The notes below the pieces were generated by a model. The model saw nothing but the letters and a program-made list of their open reading frames with translations. It was not told where the DNA came from and did no database searches. Shown piece by piece: positions 37,814 through 46,860 of a stretch of 64,000 nucleotides of DNA (within the stretch, counting starts at the first letter, position 1; the number at the start of each line of letters is the position of its first letter). The stretch spans positions 2,211,455-2,275,454 of the forward strand of contig NZ_CP124543.1 in assembly GCF_029953635.1 (NCBI RefSeq). Reading direction: 5' to 3'. The position numbers and the translations under genes are program-made. Origin of the DNA: Halotia branconii CENA392. GTDB taxonomy: Bacteria; Cyanobacteriota; Cyanobacteriia; Cyanobacteriales; Nostocaceae.

Positions 37814-39199
37814 GTGTCTCAACTGCCCTCTCAACCCACTGATAGTAATAGTAGTGCCACGACAGATGTCACCCCAGTCGTGGCACTTAAAGAACTTGTG
37901 GCGCGGTTGCACCGAGAACAAAATAAAATTCAAGATTTGCTCAGTTCTCTAGGATTTGCCCTCAGAAGTTTTAATAACTTGAATCAGTTTTTAGAGCTGA
38001 TTCCATTGATGGCAACAAGAGTTACAGATGCAGACGGCAGTGCTTTGTTTCTTTACAAACCTAACGGTCAAGTCAGACTAGAACAGTTACACTGGCAGGA
38101 CAGTCGCCAGCGAAAGAACATCCGTAAAGCTTTAGAAACAGCTAGTAGTCAAATCATCCTCCCGCACAGTACTGCCCCTTTAGCAACTGCTACAGGGATT
38201 TTGGATGACCAAATGCATCAGTATTTGGGACCAGACGTACAAGTATTTGGTACAGCAATTCTGGTCAAACATACGGAGCGAGGGTGGCTTTACGTCTTGA
38301 GCCGCGATCCAGAATATAGTTGGACAGATACCAGACAAAAGTTAGTTCGGTTAGTTGCAGATCAAACGGCGGTAGCAATTGAAAACGATGAATTAGCAGT
38401 AGAACTCAGAAAGAAAGAACGCTTAGATCAAGAACTAGAAATTGGCGCAGAAATTCAACGGCGACTTTTACCCCGTCAATGTCCCATTATTCCTGGTGCA
38501 GTTCTGGCTGCAAGGTGTAAACCTGCAAATCGCGTTGGTGGAGACTACTACGATTTTATTCCTACTAATCACAATCAAATTCAACTTAGCAACAGAATTG
38601 CTCAAAAAGTTGGCCGTTGGGGTTTGGTAATTGGGGATGTTATGGGTAAGGGTGTCCCCGCAGGTTTAATTATGACAATGATGCGAGGAATGCTGAAAGG
38701 AGAGGTGTTGCATGGTAATTCTCCCGCTGGAATTTTGCAAAACTTGAATCGAGTTATGTATGCGGATTTGGAAAATTCCCACCGTTTTGTCACGTTGTTT
38801 TATTCAGAATATAATCCCCAGACACGGATTTTATCCTATAGTAATGCAGCCCATAATCCTCCCTTGTGGTGGCACGCAGCCACAAAAACTATCACCCGGT
38901 TGGATACCCTAGGAATGTTGATTGGTTTAGATGCTAATAGCCAATATGAAAATGCCCAGGCACAGTTAGAACCTGGGGATACAATAATTTATTATACAGA
39001 TGGTCTCACTGATGCGGCTGCGGCTAGTGGCGATCGCTTTGATGAAGAAAACTTCGTTACCGCCTTCAGTGTAGCTTGCAGCTACTACAACGGGCCACAA
39101 GAAATTGTAGATTATCTATTTGACCAAGTTCAACAATTCATCGGTAATGGTCAGCAAAATACTGATGATATGACGCTAGTTGTTCTACAAATTCAATAG
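37814..39199 (+). CDS. GAF - PP2C (SpoIIE/RsbU-type) protein phosphatase
   Basis: A 461-residue protein. A GAF domain (about 45-190, VAIENDELAVELRKKE at its end) is followed by a linker helix and a PP2C-type Ser/Thr phosphatase domain: LEIGAEIQRRLLP, RVGGDYYDFI (metal Asp), IGDVMGKGVPAGLIMTMMRGM, NAAHNPPLWW, YYTDGLTDA and DDMTLVVLQ. Such enzymes dephosphorylate anti-sigma-antagonist (STAS) proteins in partner-switching stress signalling. No anti-sigma or STAS gene is adjacent. The start is a GTG; no good ribosome-binding site precedes it. It sits downstream of ftsY in the same direction. Confidence 0.9.
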   Translation: MSQLPSQPTDSNSSATTDVTPVVALKELVARLHREQNKIQDLLSSLGFALRSFNNLNQFLELIPLMATRVTDADGSALFLYKPNGQVRLEQLHWQDSRQRKNIRKALETASSQIILPHSTAPLATATGILDDQMHQYLGPDVQVFGTAILVKHTERGWLYVLSRDPEYSWTDTRQKLVRLVADQTAVAIENDELAVELRKKERLDQELEIGAEIQRRLLPRQCPIIPGAVLAARCKPANRVGGDYYDFIPTNHNQIQLSNRIAQKVGRWGLVIGDVMGKGVPAGLIMTMMRGMLKGEVLHGNSPAGILQNLNRVMYADLENSHRFVTLFYSEYNPQTRILSYSNAAHNPPLWWHAATKTITRLDTLGMLIGLDANSQYENAQAQLEPGDTIIYYTDGLTDAAAASGDRFDEENFVTAFSVACSYYNGPQEIVDYLFDQVQQFIGNGQQNTDDMTLVVLQIQ

Positions 39200-39226
39200 T
39201 TGATTAGCTTTTGATCAAAAGAAGCA

Positions 39227-39241
39227 GGGGTTTGAAACCCC
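39227..39241. terminator. Short hairpin between converging genes
   Basis: GGGGTTT-G-AAACCCC lies in the 76-bp gap between the phosphatase gene (plus) and the DUF2278 gene (minus). It would read as a weak bidirectional stop. No U-run, so low confidence. Confidence 0.35.
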
Positions 39242-39275
39242 GACTACATTTGCCTCCTGTTTCTTCGTTGACTAA

Positions 39276-40280
39276 TCAAAACACAATTGTCCAACCTTGC
39301 TTTTGAATATCTTGCTTGGTATAAGAAATACCATCAATCTTGATGCCTTTATCATCAAGCAAAGTGATGATCCCACCATTGTTACTTAATTGGATACCGT
39401 CTTGACGTAAAGATACTTTTAGAGTTTCACCCGCATTGATAATGTCACTTATAGATTGTTTGTTCTTGGCTCTGTCTGCCAATGCCCAACCATTTAAGTC
39501 AATTTTATCTGGTGAGGTGTTAATTAAAGTCACTGTCTCCTTACCTATATCATCTCCTGAAGGATTTACCAAAGCAGCAATAATGCGAACCGCCGAAGTT
39601 ACCGCAATTGGTGTTACCACATCATCTGTATCTATTCTGTTACCTGTGGTATCATCGGTATGGAATGCTTGGGATTGGAAGGCTAAAAAGATGCCTACCC
39701 ATTGATTTCGGGTTGGGTAGTGAATCAACAGACCACCATCTTGCCAAACACCGTTATCTTTTTGAAATTGAGCAGCATTACCCTGGTTCATGTGGATGTC
39801 ATGGATACCGTTACCAGGGAGAAAACCAAAATACTTATCCTTGATATCTTGTTCTGGACCCCACTTTTCACCAAAAGGATAGAGAACTGCATCTGGTGAA
39901 GCGATCGCCCGTGCAATGTATAGTTCTAGTAATTCGTTGAGGTCATTATCTGGCCCTGGTACGTTGTACGGCAACGGTTTCATCTGTTGTGGATCAAACA
40001 AATTTCCTCGAATGTAGTCTAAAGCTAATCCTCCAGGTTTGCTTGTCAACTCATTGAAGCCGAAATCCAATTCCTGTAGTTCTTTAGTGATTGGATGAGA
40101 GAAATTCTCGTCTACAAAGTAAAGCAATTCTGATGGACTTTGCTTTGATTTAACGTTGATAGCGATGCGATGCTTTTGTTTTTCGTCAGTCACAAGCACT
40201 TGGTAATGGGGAGATGGTCCCTCACCCAGCTTGCGATTTATAGCCCGACCTTTGAGAACACCGTAATTTTTTAAAGGCAT
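39276..40280 (-). CDS. DUF2278 family protein with C-terminal lamin-tail domain
   Basis: A 334-residue protein. The N-terminal 220 residues match DUF2278 (YukJ-like): MPLKNYGVLKGRAINRKLGEG, LDYIRGNLFDPQQM, GNGIHDIHMNQGN and WQDGGLLIHYP, with several His/Asp that could bind metal. The last 95 residues (INTSPDKIDLNGWALADRAK; GIKIDGISYTKQD) look like a lamin-tail domain, an Ig-fold module often attached to extracellular nucleases and hydrolases. No signal peptide is evident. Activity is unknown. It runs head-on to the phosphatase gene. Confidence 0.82.
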   Translation of the reverse strand: MPLKNYGVLKGRAINRKLGEGPSPHYQVLVTDEKQKHRIAINVKSKQSPSELLYFVDENFSHPITKELQELDFGFNELTSKPGGLALDYIRGNLFDPQQMKPLPYNVPGPDNDLNELLELYIARAIASPDAVLYPFGEKWGPEQDIKDKYFGFLPGNGIHDIHMNQGNAAQFQKDNGVWQDGGLLIHYPTRNQWVGIFLAFQSQAFHTDDTTGNRIDTDDVVTPIAVTSAVRIIAALVNPSGDDIGKETVTLINTSPDKIDLNGWALADRAKNKQSISDIINAGETLKVSLRQDGIQLSNNGGIITLLDDKGIKIDGISYTKQDIQKQGWTIVF

Positions 40281-40621
40281 CTACTTCTCCTACAATTTCA
40301 TGGTGCAAAAGATGACATTAGGGTAATACTTAATATCGGGCGTTGAAAGTTTAATCATCAAAGGTACATAATTTCGTACCTTGGTAGTCAATCGCAAGCG
40401 AATTAAATCCTCTGCTGTTTTTTCTAGGGTTTCTTACTGTAAGGTCATAAGCATATCCACAGAGTTGGCATCATACTAACATGACGTTTTTGTGTTGTTT
40501 AGTCTGAGAGTACATTTATAAAGCAAGAAAGCGAAGCGGGTATAAAGCCAAGGCTTTCTCCTCTGCACTCTGCAATAATTCCTCTATATTGCAAAATAAG
40601 AATTAAGATTATGCAATAATT

Positions 40622-40730
40622 GCATATTGGGGATGCAAGTAAGTCCGACAGATGCCATTCTCATGAATAGGAATAGAGTCGATGGCATATTACAGATAAA
40701 TCCCCTGGTGCTTACCAGGGGCTTTTATTT
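40622..40730 (+). ncRNA. Candidate structured small RNA or leader upstream of ilvC
   Basis: Two hairpins in series. ATGCCAT at about 40652-40658 pairs with ATGGCAT at 40682-40688, around an AATAGGAATAGAG loop. Then CCCCTGG (40702-40708), loop TGCTTA, CCAGGGG (40715-40721) and CTTTTATTT form an intrinsic terminator. A weak TTGCAA...TATGCA arrangement precedes at 40589-40615. No coding frame. It could be an independent sRNA or an attenuated leader of ilvC 214 bp downstream. The 5' end is a guess. Confidence 0.5.
40702..40730 (+). terminator. Intrinsic terminator 215 bp before ilvC
   Basis: A seven-base-pair GC-rich stem with a six-base loop followed by a T-rich tail. The strongest intrinsic terminator seen in the window that is not at a gene 3' end: the only gene upstream, at 40280, is on the other strand, so it must end a non-coding transcript. 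Confidence 0.7.
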
Positions 40731-40929
40731 GGAGGTTAAGATGCCACCGCACGATATTTGCCATACTTCTAGTCAATATTTCCATAGTTGAGCTAGCGAT
40801 CGCTTTCGTTTTTGACAGATGCAAACCCAAATCAAGTCAGACTTTCTTAATTACGAATTACGGTTGTCCTTTGGTTCCTCAATTTGGGGTACAATCAAAA
40901 GCCTGCCAATAAATGACGATGCTTGCTGA

Positions 40930-41940
<1,011 letters not shown>

Positions 41941-41956
41941 TTATAATAGATGTTCG

Positions 41957-41990
41957 GTGAACAGTAAACATTTAACTGAAAACTGTTCAC
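41957..41990. terminator. Hairpin after ilvC
   Basis: GTGAACAGT (41957-41965) pairs with ACTGTTCAC (41982-41990) around a 16-base loop, in the 53-bp gap between ilvC and the converging gene. Likely shared terminator; no long T-run. Confidence 0.45.
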
Positions 41991-41993
41991 TGA

Positions 41994-42761
41994 TTATTGT
42001 GAATTTCTCAAAAATGAATTTATTCTAAAAACTGCATGTCTAATGCTGTTTTCATCACTATATTCTGGATTAATTGGGATATTTTTACCAAATTTCATTA
42101 TGATTACAGATCGATAAAGCTTAGAATACTTAAACTGTTTTTCTTGAATATCAATACATATAATTTGTTCTAATGGATGTTCTATAATTGTTTGACCACG
42201 TAAACCTTTACGTTCTATTAATACTTTATTAAGAGTTTTATAAAAAGTGCAATTGCTGACAGGTGATGTTGCCAAAAAAACGCCAACAGTCATCAGAATT
42301 AGCATCAATAAGCTGATAAAAAATATATGGTTACGCTGATTTTGTTGCACTAATAGAGAAGATCGCTGAGAGCTGATAAAATCGTTGATTTGAAAAGCAA
42401 CTTCCTGGTTTACTTGATAGCTAAGATGTGACAACAAAGCATACTCTCCAAAGGAAGTGACAACTACAACTTGATATGTTTTTCCCCCCTTACTACCGCT
42501 TCTTGTGATCATATATGCTTCTTGGGGGTCAAAAATTTTAAGTTTTTCTGCATTTCCCAGTAAATTAAACCGCTTCAATTCACAGTTAATTTGATTTGAT
42601 GAAAGGCGATCGCAATTTAAACGAGCTGAAGCAGCATCGAAAAATAGACAATAAATCAAAAAACTTAAACAGACTGCAAAAATACTTATCCCACTTAACC
42701 ATTTTGTGATTGGTCGATGCTGCAATCGCAATCGAGTACGAGTTTCTTCTACAACTTTCAT
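41994..42761 (-). CDS. Unrecognised two-helix membrane protein
   Basis: A 255-residue protein I do not recognise. It has a basic N-terminus (RTRLRLQHRPITKW), transmembrane helices at about 23-42 and 146-167, an outside loop of about 100 residues with two cysteines (LNCDRLSSNQINCELKRF), and a cytoplasmic C-terminal domain of mixed beta strands (GLRGQTIIEHPLEQIICIDIQEKQ) that reads like a PH-like or DUF304-type fold. A TTG one codon upstream opens the frame; the ATG at 42759-42761 is preferred. It converges on ilvC. No functional neighbour. Confidence 0.7.
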   Translation of the reverse strand: MKVVEETRTRLRLQHRPITKWLSGISIFAVCLSFLIYCLFFDAASARLNCDRLSSNQINCELKRFNLLGNAEKLKIFDPQEAYMITRSGSKGGKTYQVVVVTSFGEYALLSHLSYQVNQEVAFQINDFISSQRSSLLVQQNQRNHIFFISLLMLILMTVGVFLATSPVSNCTFYKTLNKVLIERKGLRGQTIIEHPLEQIICIDIQEKQFKYSKLYRSVIIMKFGKNIPINPEYSDENSIRHAVFRINSFLRNSQ

Positions 42762-43136
42762 CAATATTTTTGTATAAAATGTCTAGTCTATAAGTCCAGT
42801 ATTCCCTCCATAGCTCATCTAATTACTTTCCTTTTCCTTATTCTTCTGGTTATATTCTCCCAATAATCGGCAAAATCGGTTGGTGGATAAAGATGTGTCT
42901 GCGATGGATGAAAGAAACGAAAATCAGGATTATCTAAGAAGGCGATCGCAGACACAAAATATGAGGTTAAGGTCAATCTGAAGTATAAATACGCTACATA
43001 AATAGTTATGAAGAATACATGAAGTTATTATCCTGTTGCTATCTTTTGCATACATAGTTGTTTAGTGTAATCACAGTTGGCACACTTATTTCTTCAAAGT
43101 ATCTTTGGATGGCGGTGTTCATAAAAGTGTGTTCCT
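42762..43136. other. Divergent spacer upstream of the beta-helix gene
   Basis: AT-rich region between two genes transcribed away from each other. One HIP1 octamer (near 42943) and no repeats or RNA structure that I could support. It holds the promoters of both flanking genes. Confidence 0.4.
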
Positions 43137-44519
43137 ATGTTAGTGAAAAGTGTTGTTTCAAGCTTATCCATCGTATTTTCCTGCGTATTTGTTGGTTATT
43201 TTAATGTACAAAAAGCAACTTCAGCGACAAATATTCAGACCGGATCTAACCATGAAGAAGAGATAAAGCATGACTCTAAGCTAATCAGTATTGCAACTCC
43301 GACAACATATTATGTTAGTGGTAGCGGGAGTGACAGTAATAGTGGACTCTCTACTTCTTCGCCCTTTAGAACAATTCAAAAGGCAGCAGATCTCACAAAC
43401 CCTGGGGATAGAGTGCTAATCATGAACGGAGTGTACACAAATGCATACCCTAGTTATGTGGTATACCTAAGTCGCTCTGGAACTAACAACGCCTGGATTA
43501 AGTTCCAAGCATATCCGGGACACTCACCCAAAATTAAACACAACGGATGGCATGGAATTTTGATTACCAAGGGAGCATCATATATTGAGATCAAAGGGTT
43601 AGAGGTCGAGGGAAACAATGCTAATATCACTCTTGATTATGCTAAGAGTCAGCAATACAACGGTAATAACCCACTGACAAACGGAAACTGCATTAGTATT
43701 GATGGACAAAAAACTACTCATTCTCATCACATACGTATCCTGAACAATAAAGTACATAATTGTGGAGGTTCAGGTATTGGTGCAGCCCAAACAGACTATT
43801 TGACTATAGATGGAAATGAAGTATTTAATAATGCTTGGTATTCTATCCATGCCAATAGTGGTATTGTGCTTTACCAGAATTGGAACTCTGATACCAACAA
43901 GACGGATTATAAAATGTATGTTACTAACAACAAGGTCTACAACAATCGACAATACATTCCCTGGATAGTAAACGGGAAAATAGTAGACGGCAACGGCATC
44001 ATTGTAGATGATAGTCAAAATACTCAAAACGGTTCAACATTAGGCGCATATCAAGGGAGAACCTTGATTGCTAACAACCTCTCATATAAAAATGGTGGTT
44101 CAGGCATTCTTAGTTTTCGCAGCGATCGTATAGATGTTATCAACAACACACTCTACTTGAATAGCCTCAGCCCAGAAATCACCAAGGGGCAACTTGGCGC
44201 TGATGAATCTTCTAATGTCATGTTTTTCAATAACATTGTCTATTCTTCCCCTGATAAGAAGGTTAACAGTGCTTGGTTAAGTACAAATGTCACTTATAAA
44301 AAAAATATGTACTTCAATAGTTCCAAAATCTATCCTGTGTTCAGTAGTGACATTGTTGCCAACCCCCAGTTTATTAATCCTTCAACAGCTGATTTTCGAT
44401 TAAAGACTACTAGCCCCGCAATTAATAGTGGCGTTAACTTCATAAAAACAGATTTTCTAAATAATCCTCGTCCTTCTGGTTCAGCTTCTGATATCGGAGC
44501 GTACGAGTACCAATTCTAA
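43137..44519 (+). CDS. Secreted right-handed beta-helix protein (pectate-lyase-like fold)
   Basis: A 460-residue protein with an N-terminal signal peptide (about 1-30, hydrophobic core VVSSLSIVFSCVFVGYF, likely cut near ATSA). The start of the mature chain, TYYVSGSGSDSNSG followed by FRTIQKAADLTNPGD, is the DUF1565/parallel beta-helix entry motif. Repeated turns follow (IEIKGLEVEGNN, IRILNNKVHNCGGSGI, LTIDGNEVFNN, IDVINNTLYLN, MFFNNIVY). Such proteins are polysaccharide lyases, epimerases or binders; catalytic residues cannot be assigned. Its 3' end faces the Wzc-type gene of the exopolysaccharide operon, 39 bp away, and it probably acts on that or a related polymer. Confidence 0.87.
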   Translation: MLVKSVVSSLSIVFSCVFVGYFNVQKATSATNIQTGSNHEEEIKHDSKLISIATPTTYYVSGSGSDSNSGLSTSSPFRTIQKAADLTNPGDRVLIMNGVYTNAYPSYVVYLSRSGTNNAWIKFQAYPGHSPKIKHNGWHGILITKGASYIEIKGLEVEGNNANITLDYAKSQQYNGNNPLTNGNCISIDGQKTTHSHHIRILNNKVHNCGGSGIGAAQTDYLTIDGNEVFNNAWYSIHANSGIVLYQNWNSDTNKTDYKMYVTNNKVYNNRQYIPWIVNGKIVDGNGIIVDDSQNTQNGSTLGAYQGRTLIANNLSYKNGGSGILSFRSDRIDVINNTLYLNSLSPEITKGQLGADESSNVMFFNNIVYSSPDKKVNSAWLSTNVTYKKNMYFNSSKIYPVFSSDIVANPQFINPSTADFRLKTTSPAINSGVNFIKTDFLNNPRPSGSASDIGAYEYQF

Positions 44520-44536
44520 TAACGAGGATACTATGG

Positions 44537-44604
44537 GGTTGTGTATCAAAAACTGGAATCATAGAGAAGAACTTTTATTTCTTCTAAAATTTTGTAACAC
44601 AACC
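44537..44604. terminator. Nested palindrome at the converging ends of the beta-helix and wzc-like genes
   Basis: Outer arms GGTTGTGT (44537-44544) and ACACAACC (44597-44604); inner arms AGAAGAA (44565-44571) and TTCTTCT (44579-44585). It overlaps the last codons of the wzc-like gene and could stop transcription from either side. Confidence 0.5.
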
Positions 44605-46802
44605 TCTTTCCTTGATTCTTGAGAATTGAAATATTTTGAAGAATGGTAAAAATAGTTGCTAGATTCATTTTTGTCAATGATTCCATTTACCACTAAACCT
44701 AAGACGTTGTGATTGGCTCTGTTCAACATTTCTTGAACAGCCAATGCACTGCTAGAATCAATTACACCAGGTCGGCTTACCAACAAAATTCCGTCAGACA
44801 TCTGGCTTAAAGCCAAAGCATCAGCAGTCAAAAGGGCTGGTGGAGCATCAATAATTATAAAATCATACTTAGATGAAAAATCTTCGATTAATGTTGCCAT
44901 CCGCTTTGAGTCCAGCAAAGCCAATGGATTCGGAGGTCTAACTCCCGCAGTTAATACATCAAGATTATCCATTACTTTGTTGACAGCCATATCAAATTTA
45001 GACTGACCTACTAAAATTTCACTCAAACCAGCTATATTTGTAAGTTCCCAAATATGATGCTGTGAAGGAACTCTCATATCTGCGTCAATAAGTAAAACTC
45101 GTCGGCCTAATTGAGCGATCGCGGCTGCTAAATTTGCTGAAACTGTAGACTTACCTTCTTTCGGTACAGCACTAGTAATTACTATAGTTTTCAAAACTTT
45201 ATCAGAACTGAGAAACTTCAAATTAGCTTGAATCATCCGATACATTTCGCTAGTTAAAGAATGAGGTGTATCTCTAACAGCAACTTCTGCAATTGTGGGT
45301 TCTACTTGACGATCGCGGGAGCGTAATTTAGCAGCAGTCAAGGGAATACCACCTAGTAATGTATATCCAAATACTTCTCTTATTTCCTTTAATGTTTTGA
45401 GAGATTTATCTTTCATTTCTAGGAAGAAAACAGTAGTCGTAGACAAAAAGACACCAAGCATCACTCCTAGAACCACAACGATTAGTTTTTTTCCTGATTC
45501 TGGCTTTTGAGGAATTGTCGCCTGAGCTACAATCCTGGCATTGGGTGCATTTCTGTTTTCTGCTACCTGTAGTTCTTGTACCTTTTTTAAAAGAGTTTGA
45601 TAAGTAGACTCAGCAACTTGTACCTTCCGTTCTAACTCGCGCTGAGTTTGTGTCAACTGAGGAATGATTTGCATCCGTTTTTCGTAAACAGAACGGGAGT
45701 TAGATAAAGAAGCAAGTCGATTTGACAAGCCAGAGCGTTGCAATTCTAATTGTAAGTAATTTTGGATTAGTGTTTGTCTAAGTTCTCCAAGCTGCAATAG
45801 GCGTTGCGGAACTTGTACTGATGTGCCTACAGTCTGGATAGTTTGCTGTTTTAGAAGTGCTGTTAAATTAGCTTTTCTGGCTTCGAGATTAACGATTACA
45901 GGGTTGTTTTCTTGGAAACGGCTGCGATCGCTGGCTAATTGTCGTTCTATTTCTTGAAGTTGTGTGAGAATTTCCTGCACAGCTGGTGACTGACTTAAGG
46001 CACTGACTGCGATCGCTTGTTGAGAATTGAGACCGAGTTTCTGACGCAGTTCACTAGTTTGAGCAGTTACATCTTTGAGTTGCGCTCGCACAGTATTAAT
46101 CTGAGTATTTAAATCTCCGATAGTAGCAACGGCTGAATTAGTTTCTTCAGTTAAATCTGCAATGTTATTCTTCTGTTTAAACACGCGTAATTCTATTTCT
46201 GCCTTTTCAACGGCATCTTGAGTTTGTGGCAACTGTTTAGCCATAAATTTCCGCGTTGCTTCTGCCTCAGCCCGATTAGTCAAAATATCATTTTCTAAAT
46301 AAAGATTCATGATGGTGTTGACTATTGCCGCGGCTTCTTTAGGATTACGGCTTTTATAAGCTAGCTGCAATACATCTGTACCACCAACTATCTTTAAAGT
46401 CAGCTTTTTTTGTAAATCTTCAACTTTTAATGCTTCACTTTCGTTATTTTGAAGTTGCAGTTGATCAATAGTGCGCTGCAACAAAGGATGAGAAGAAATT
46501 ACTTCTACTTGCGTACTGATCGGATTTTGAGTTGCTACCAAGGATCTTAAATCGCCGGGTTCTTCGCCGTCAGAAGTACTAGGCAAGAGGTTAGAACCAA
46601 CTACTTTAAAGGAGGGAACTCTAAATAGTAGTTTTCCTTCGGCTTCATAGGATGGTTTAAGATATAGCGTTGCTAGAGCACTCAGCGCAACTGTACCCAA
46701 TAAAATGCTAGTGGCTGGCAGCCATCGCCGTTTTAAGATTAACAAGTAACGACTGAAGTCTAAATCGATAGGTTCTCTAGCTTCTATGGGGTTTGCTGAC
46801 AT
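44559..46802 (-). CDS. Wzc-type polysaccharide co-polymerase and tyrosine autokinase
   Basis: A 747-residue inner membrane protein, last gene of the 12-gene operon. The N-terminal Wzz domain has one helix near 30-50 (ATSILLGTVALSALATLYL), a long coiled-coil periplasmic part (about 170-420), and a second helix near 440-462. The cytoplasmic BY-kinase follows with Walker A SAVPKEGKSTVSANLA (about 545), Walker A' VLLIDADMRVP and Walker B FIIIDAPPALL. The C-tail has a Tyr cluster (NYFYHSSKY) for autophosphorylation. It sets polymer chain length together with Wzy; the fused layout is that of Wzc and of many cyanobacterial EPS genes. No matching tyrosine phosphatase or outer-membrane Wza is in the window. 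Confidence 0.93.
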   Translation of the reverse strand: MSANPIEAREPIDLDFSRYLLILKRRWLPATSILLGTVALSALATLYLKPSYEAEGKLLFRVPSFKVVGSNLLPSTSDGEEPGDLRSLVATQNPISTQVEVISSHPLLQRTIDQLQLQNNESEALKVEDLQKKLTLKIVGGTDVLQLAYKSRNPKEAAAIVNTIMNLYLENDILTNRAEAEATRKFMAKQLPQTQDAVEKAEIELRVFKQKNNIADLTEETNSAVATIGDLNTQINTVRAQLKDVTAQTSELRQKLGLNSQQAIAVSALSQSPAVQEILTQLQEIERQLASDRSRFQENNPVIVNLEARKANLTALLKQQTIQTVGTSVQVPQRLLQLGELRQTLIQNYLQLELQRSGLSNRLASLSNSRSVYEKRMQIIPQLTQTQRELERKVQVAESTYQTLLKKVQELQVAENRNAPNARIVAQATIPQKPESGKKLIVVVLGVMLGVFLSTTTVFFLEMKDKSLKTLKEIREVFGYTLLGGIPLTAAKLRSRDRQVEPTIAEVAVRDTPHSLTSEMYRMIQANLKFLSSDKVLKTIVITSAVPKEGKSTVSANLAAAIAQLGRRVLLIDADMRVPSQHHIWELTNIAGLSEILVGQSKFDMAVNKVMDNLDVLTAGVRPPNPLALLDSKRMATLIEDFSSKYDFIIIDAPPALLTADALALSQMSDGILLVSRPGVIDSSSALAVQEMLNRANHNVLGLVVNGIIDKNESSNYFYHSSKYFNSQESRKEVVLQNFRRNKSSSL

Positions 46803-46860
46803 AATATTTTAAAGGTTCAAAATTAAAGGTTTTGGGCTTTAAGATTAACTTTATACTAAT

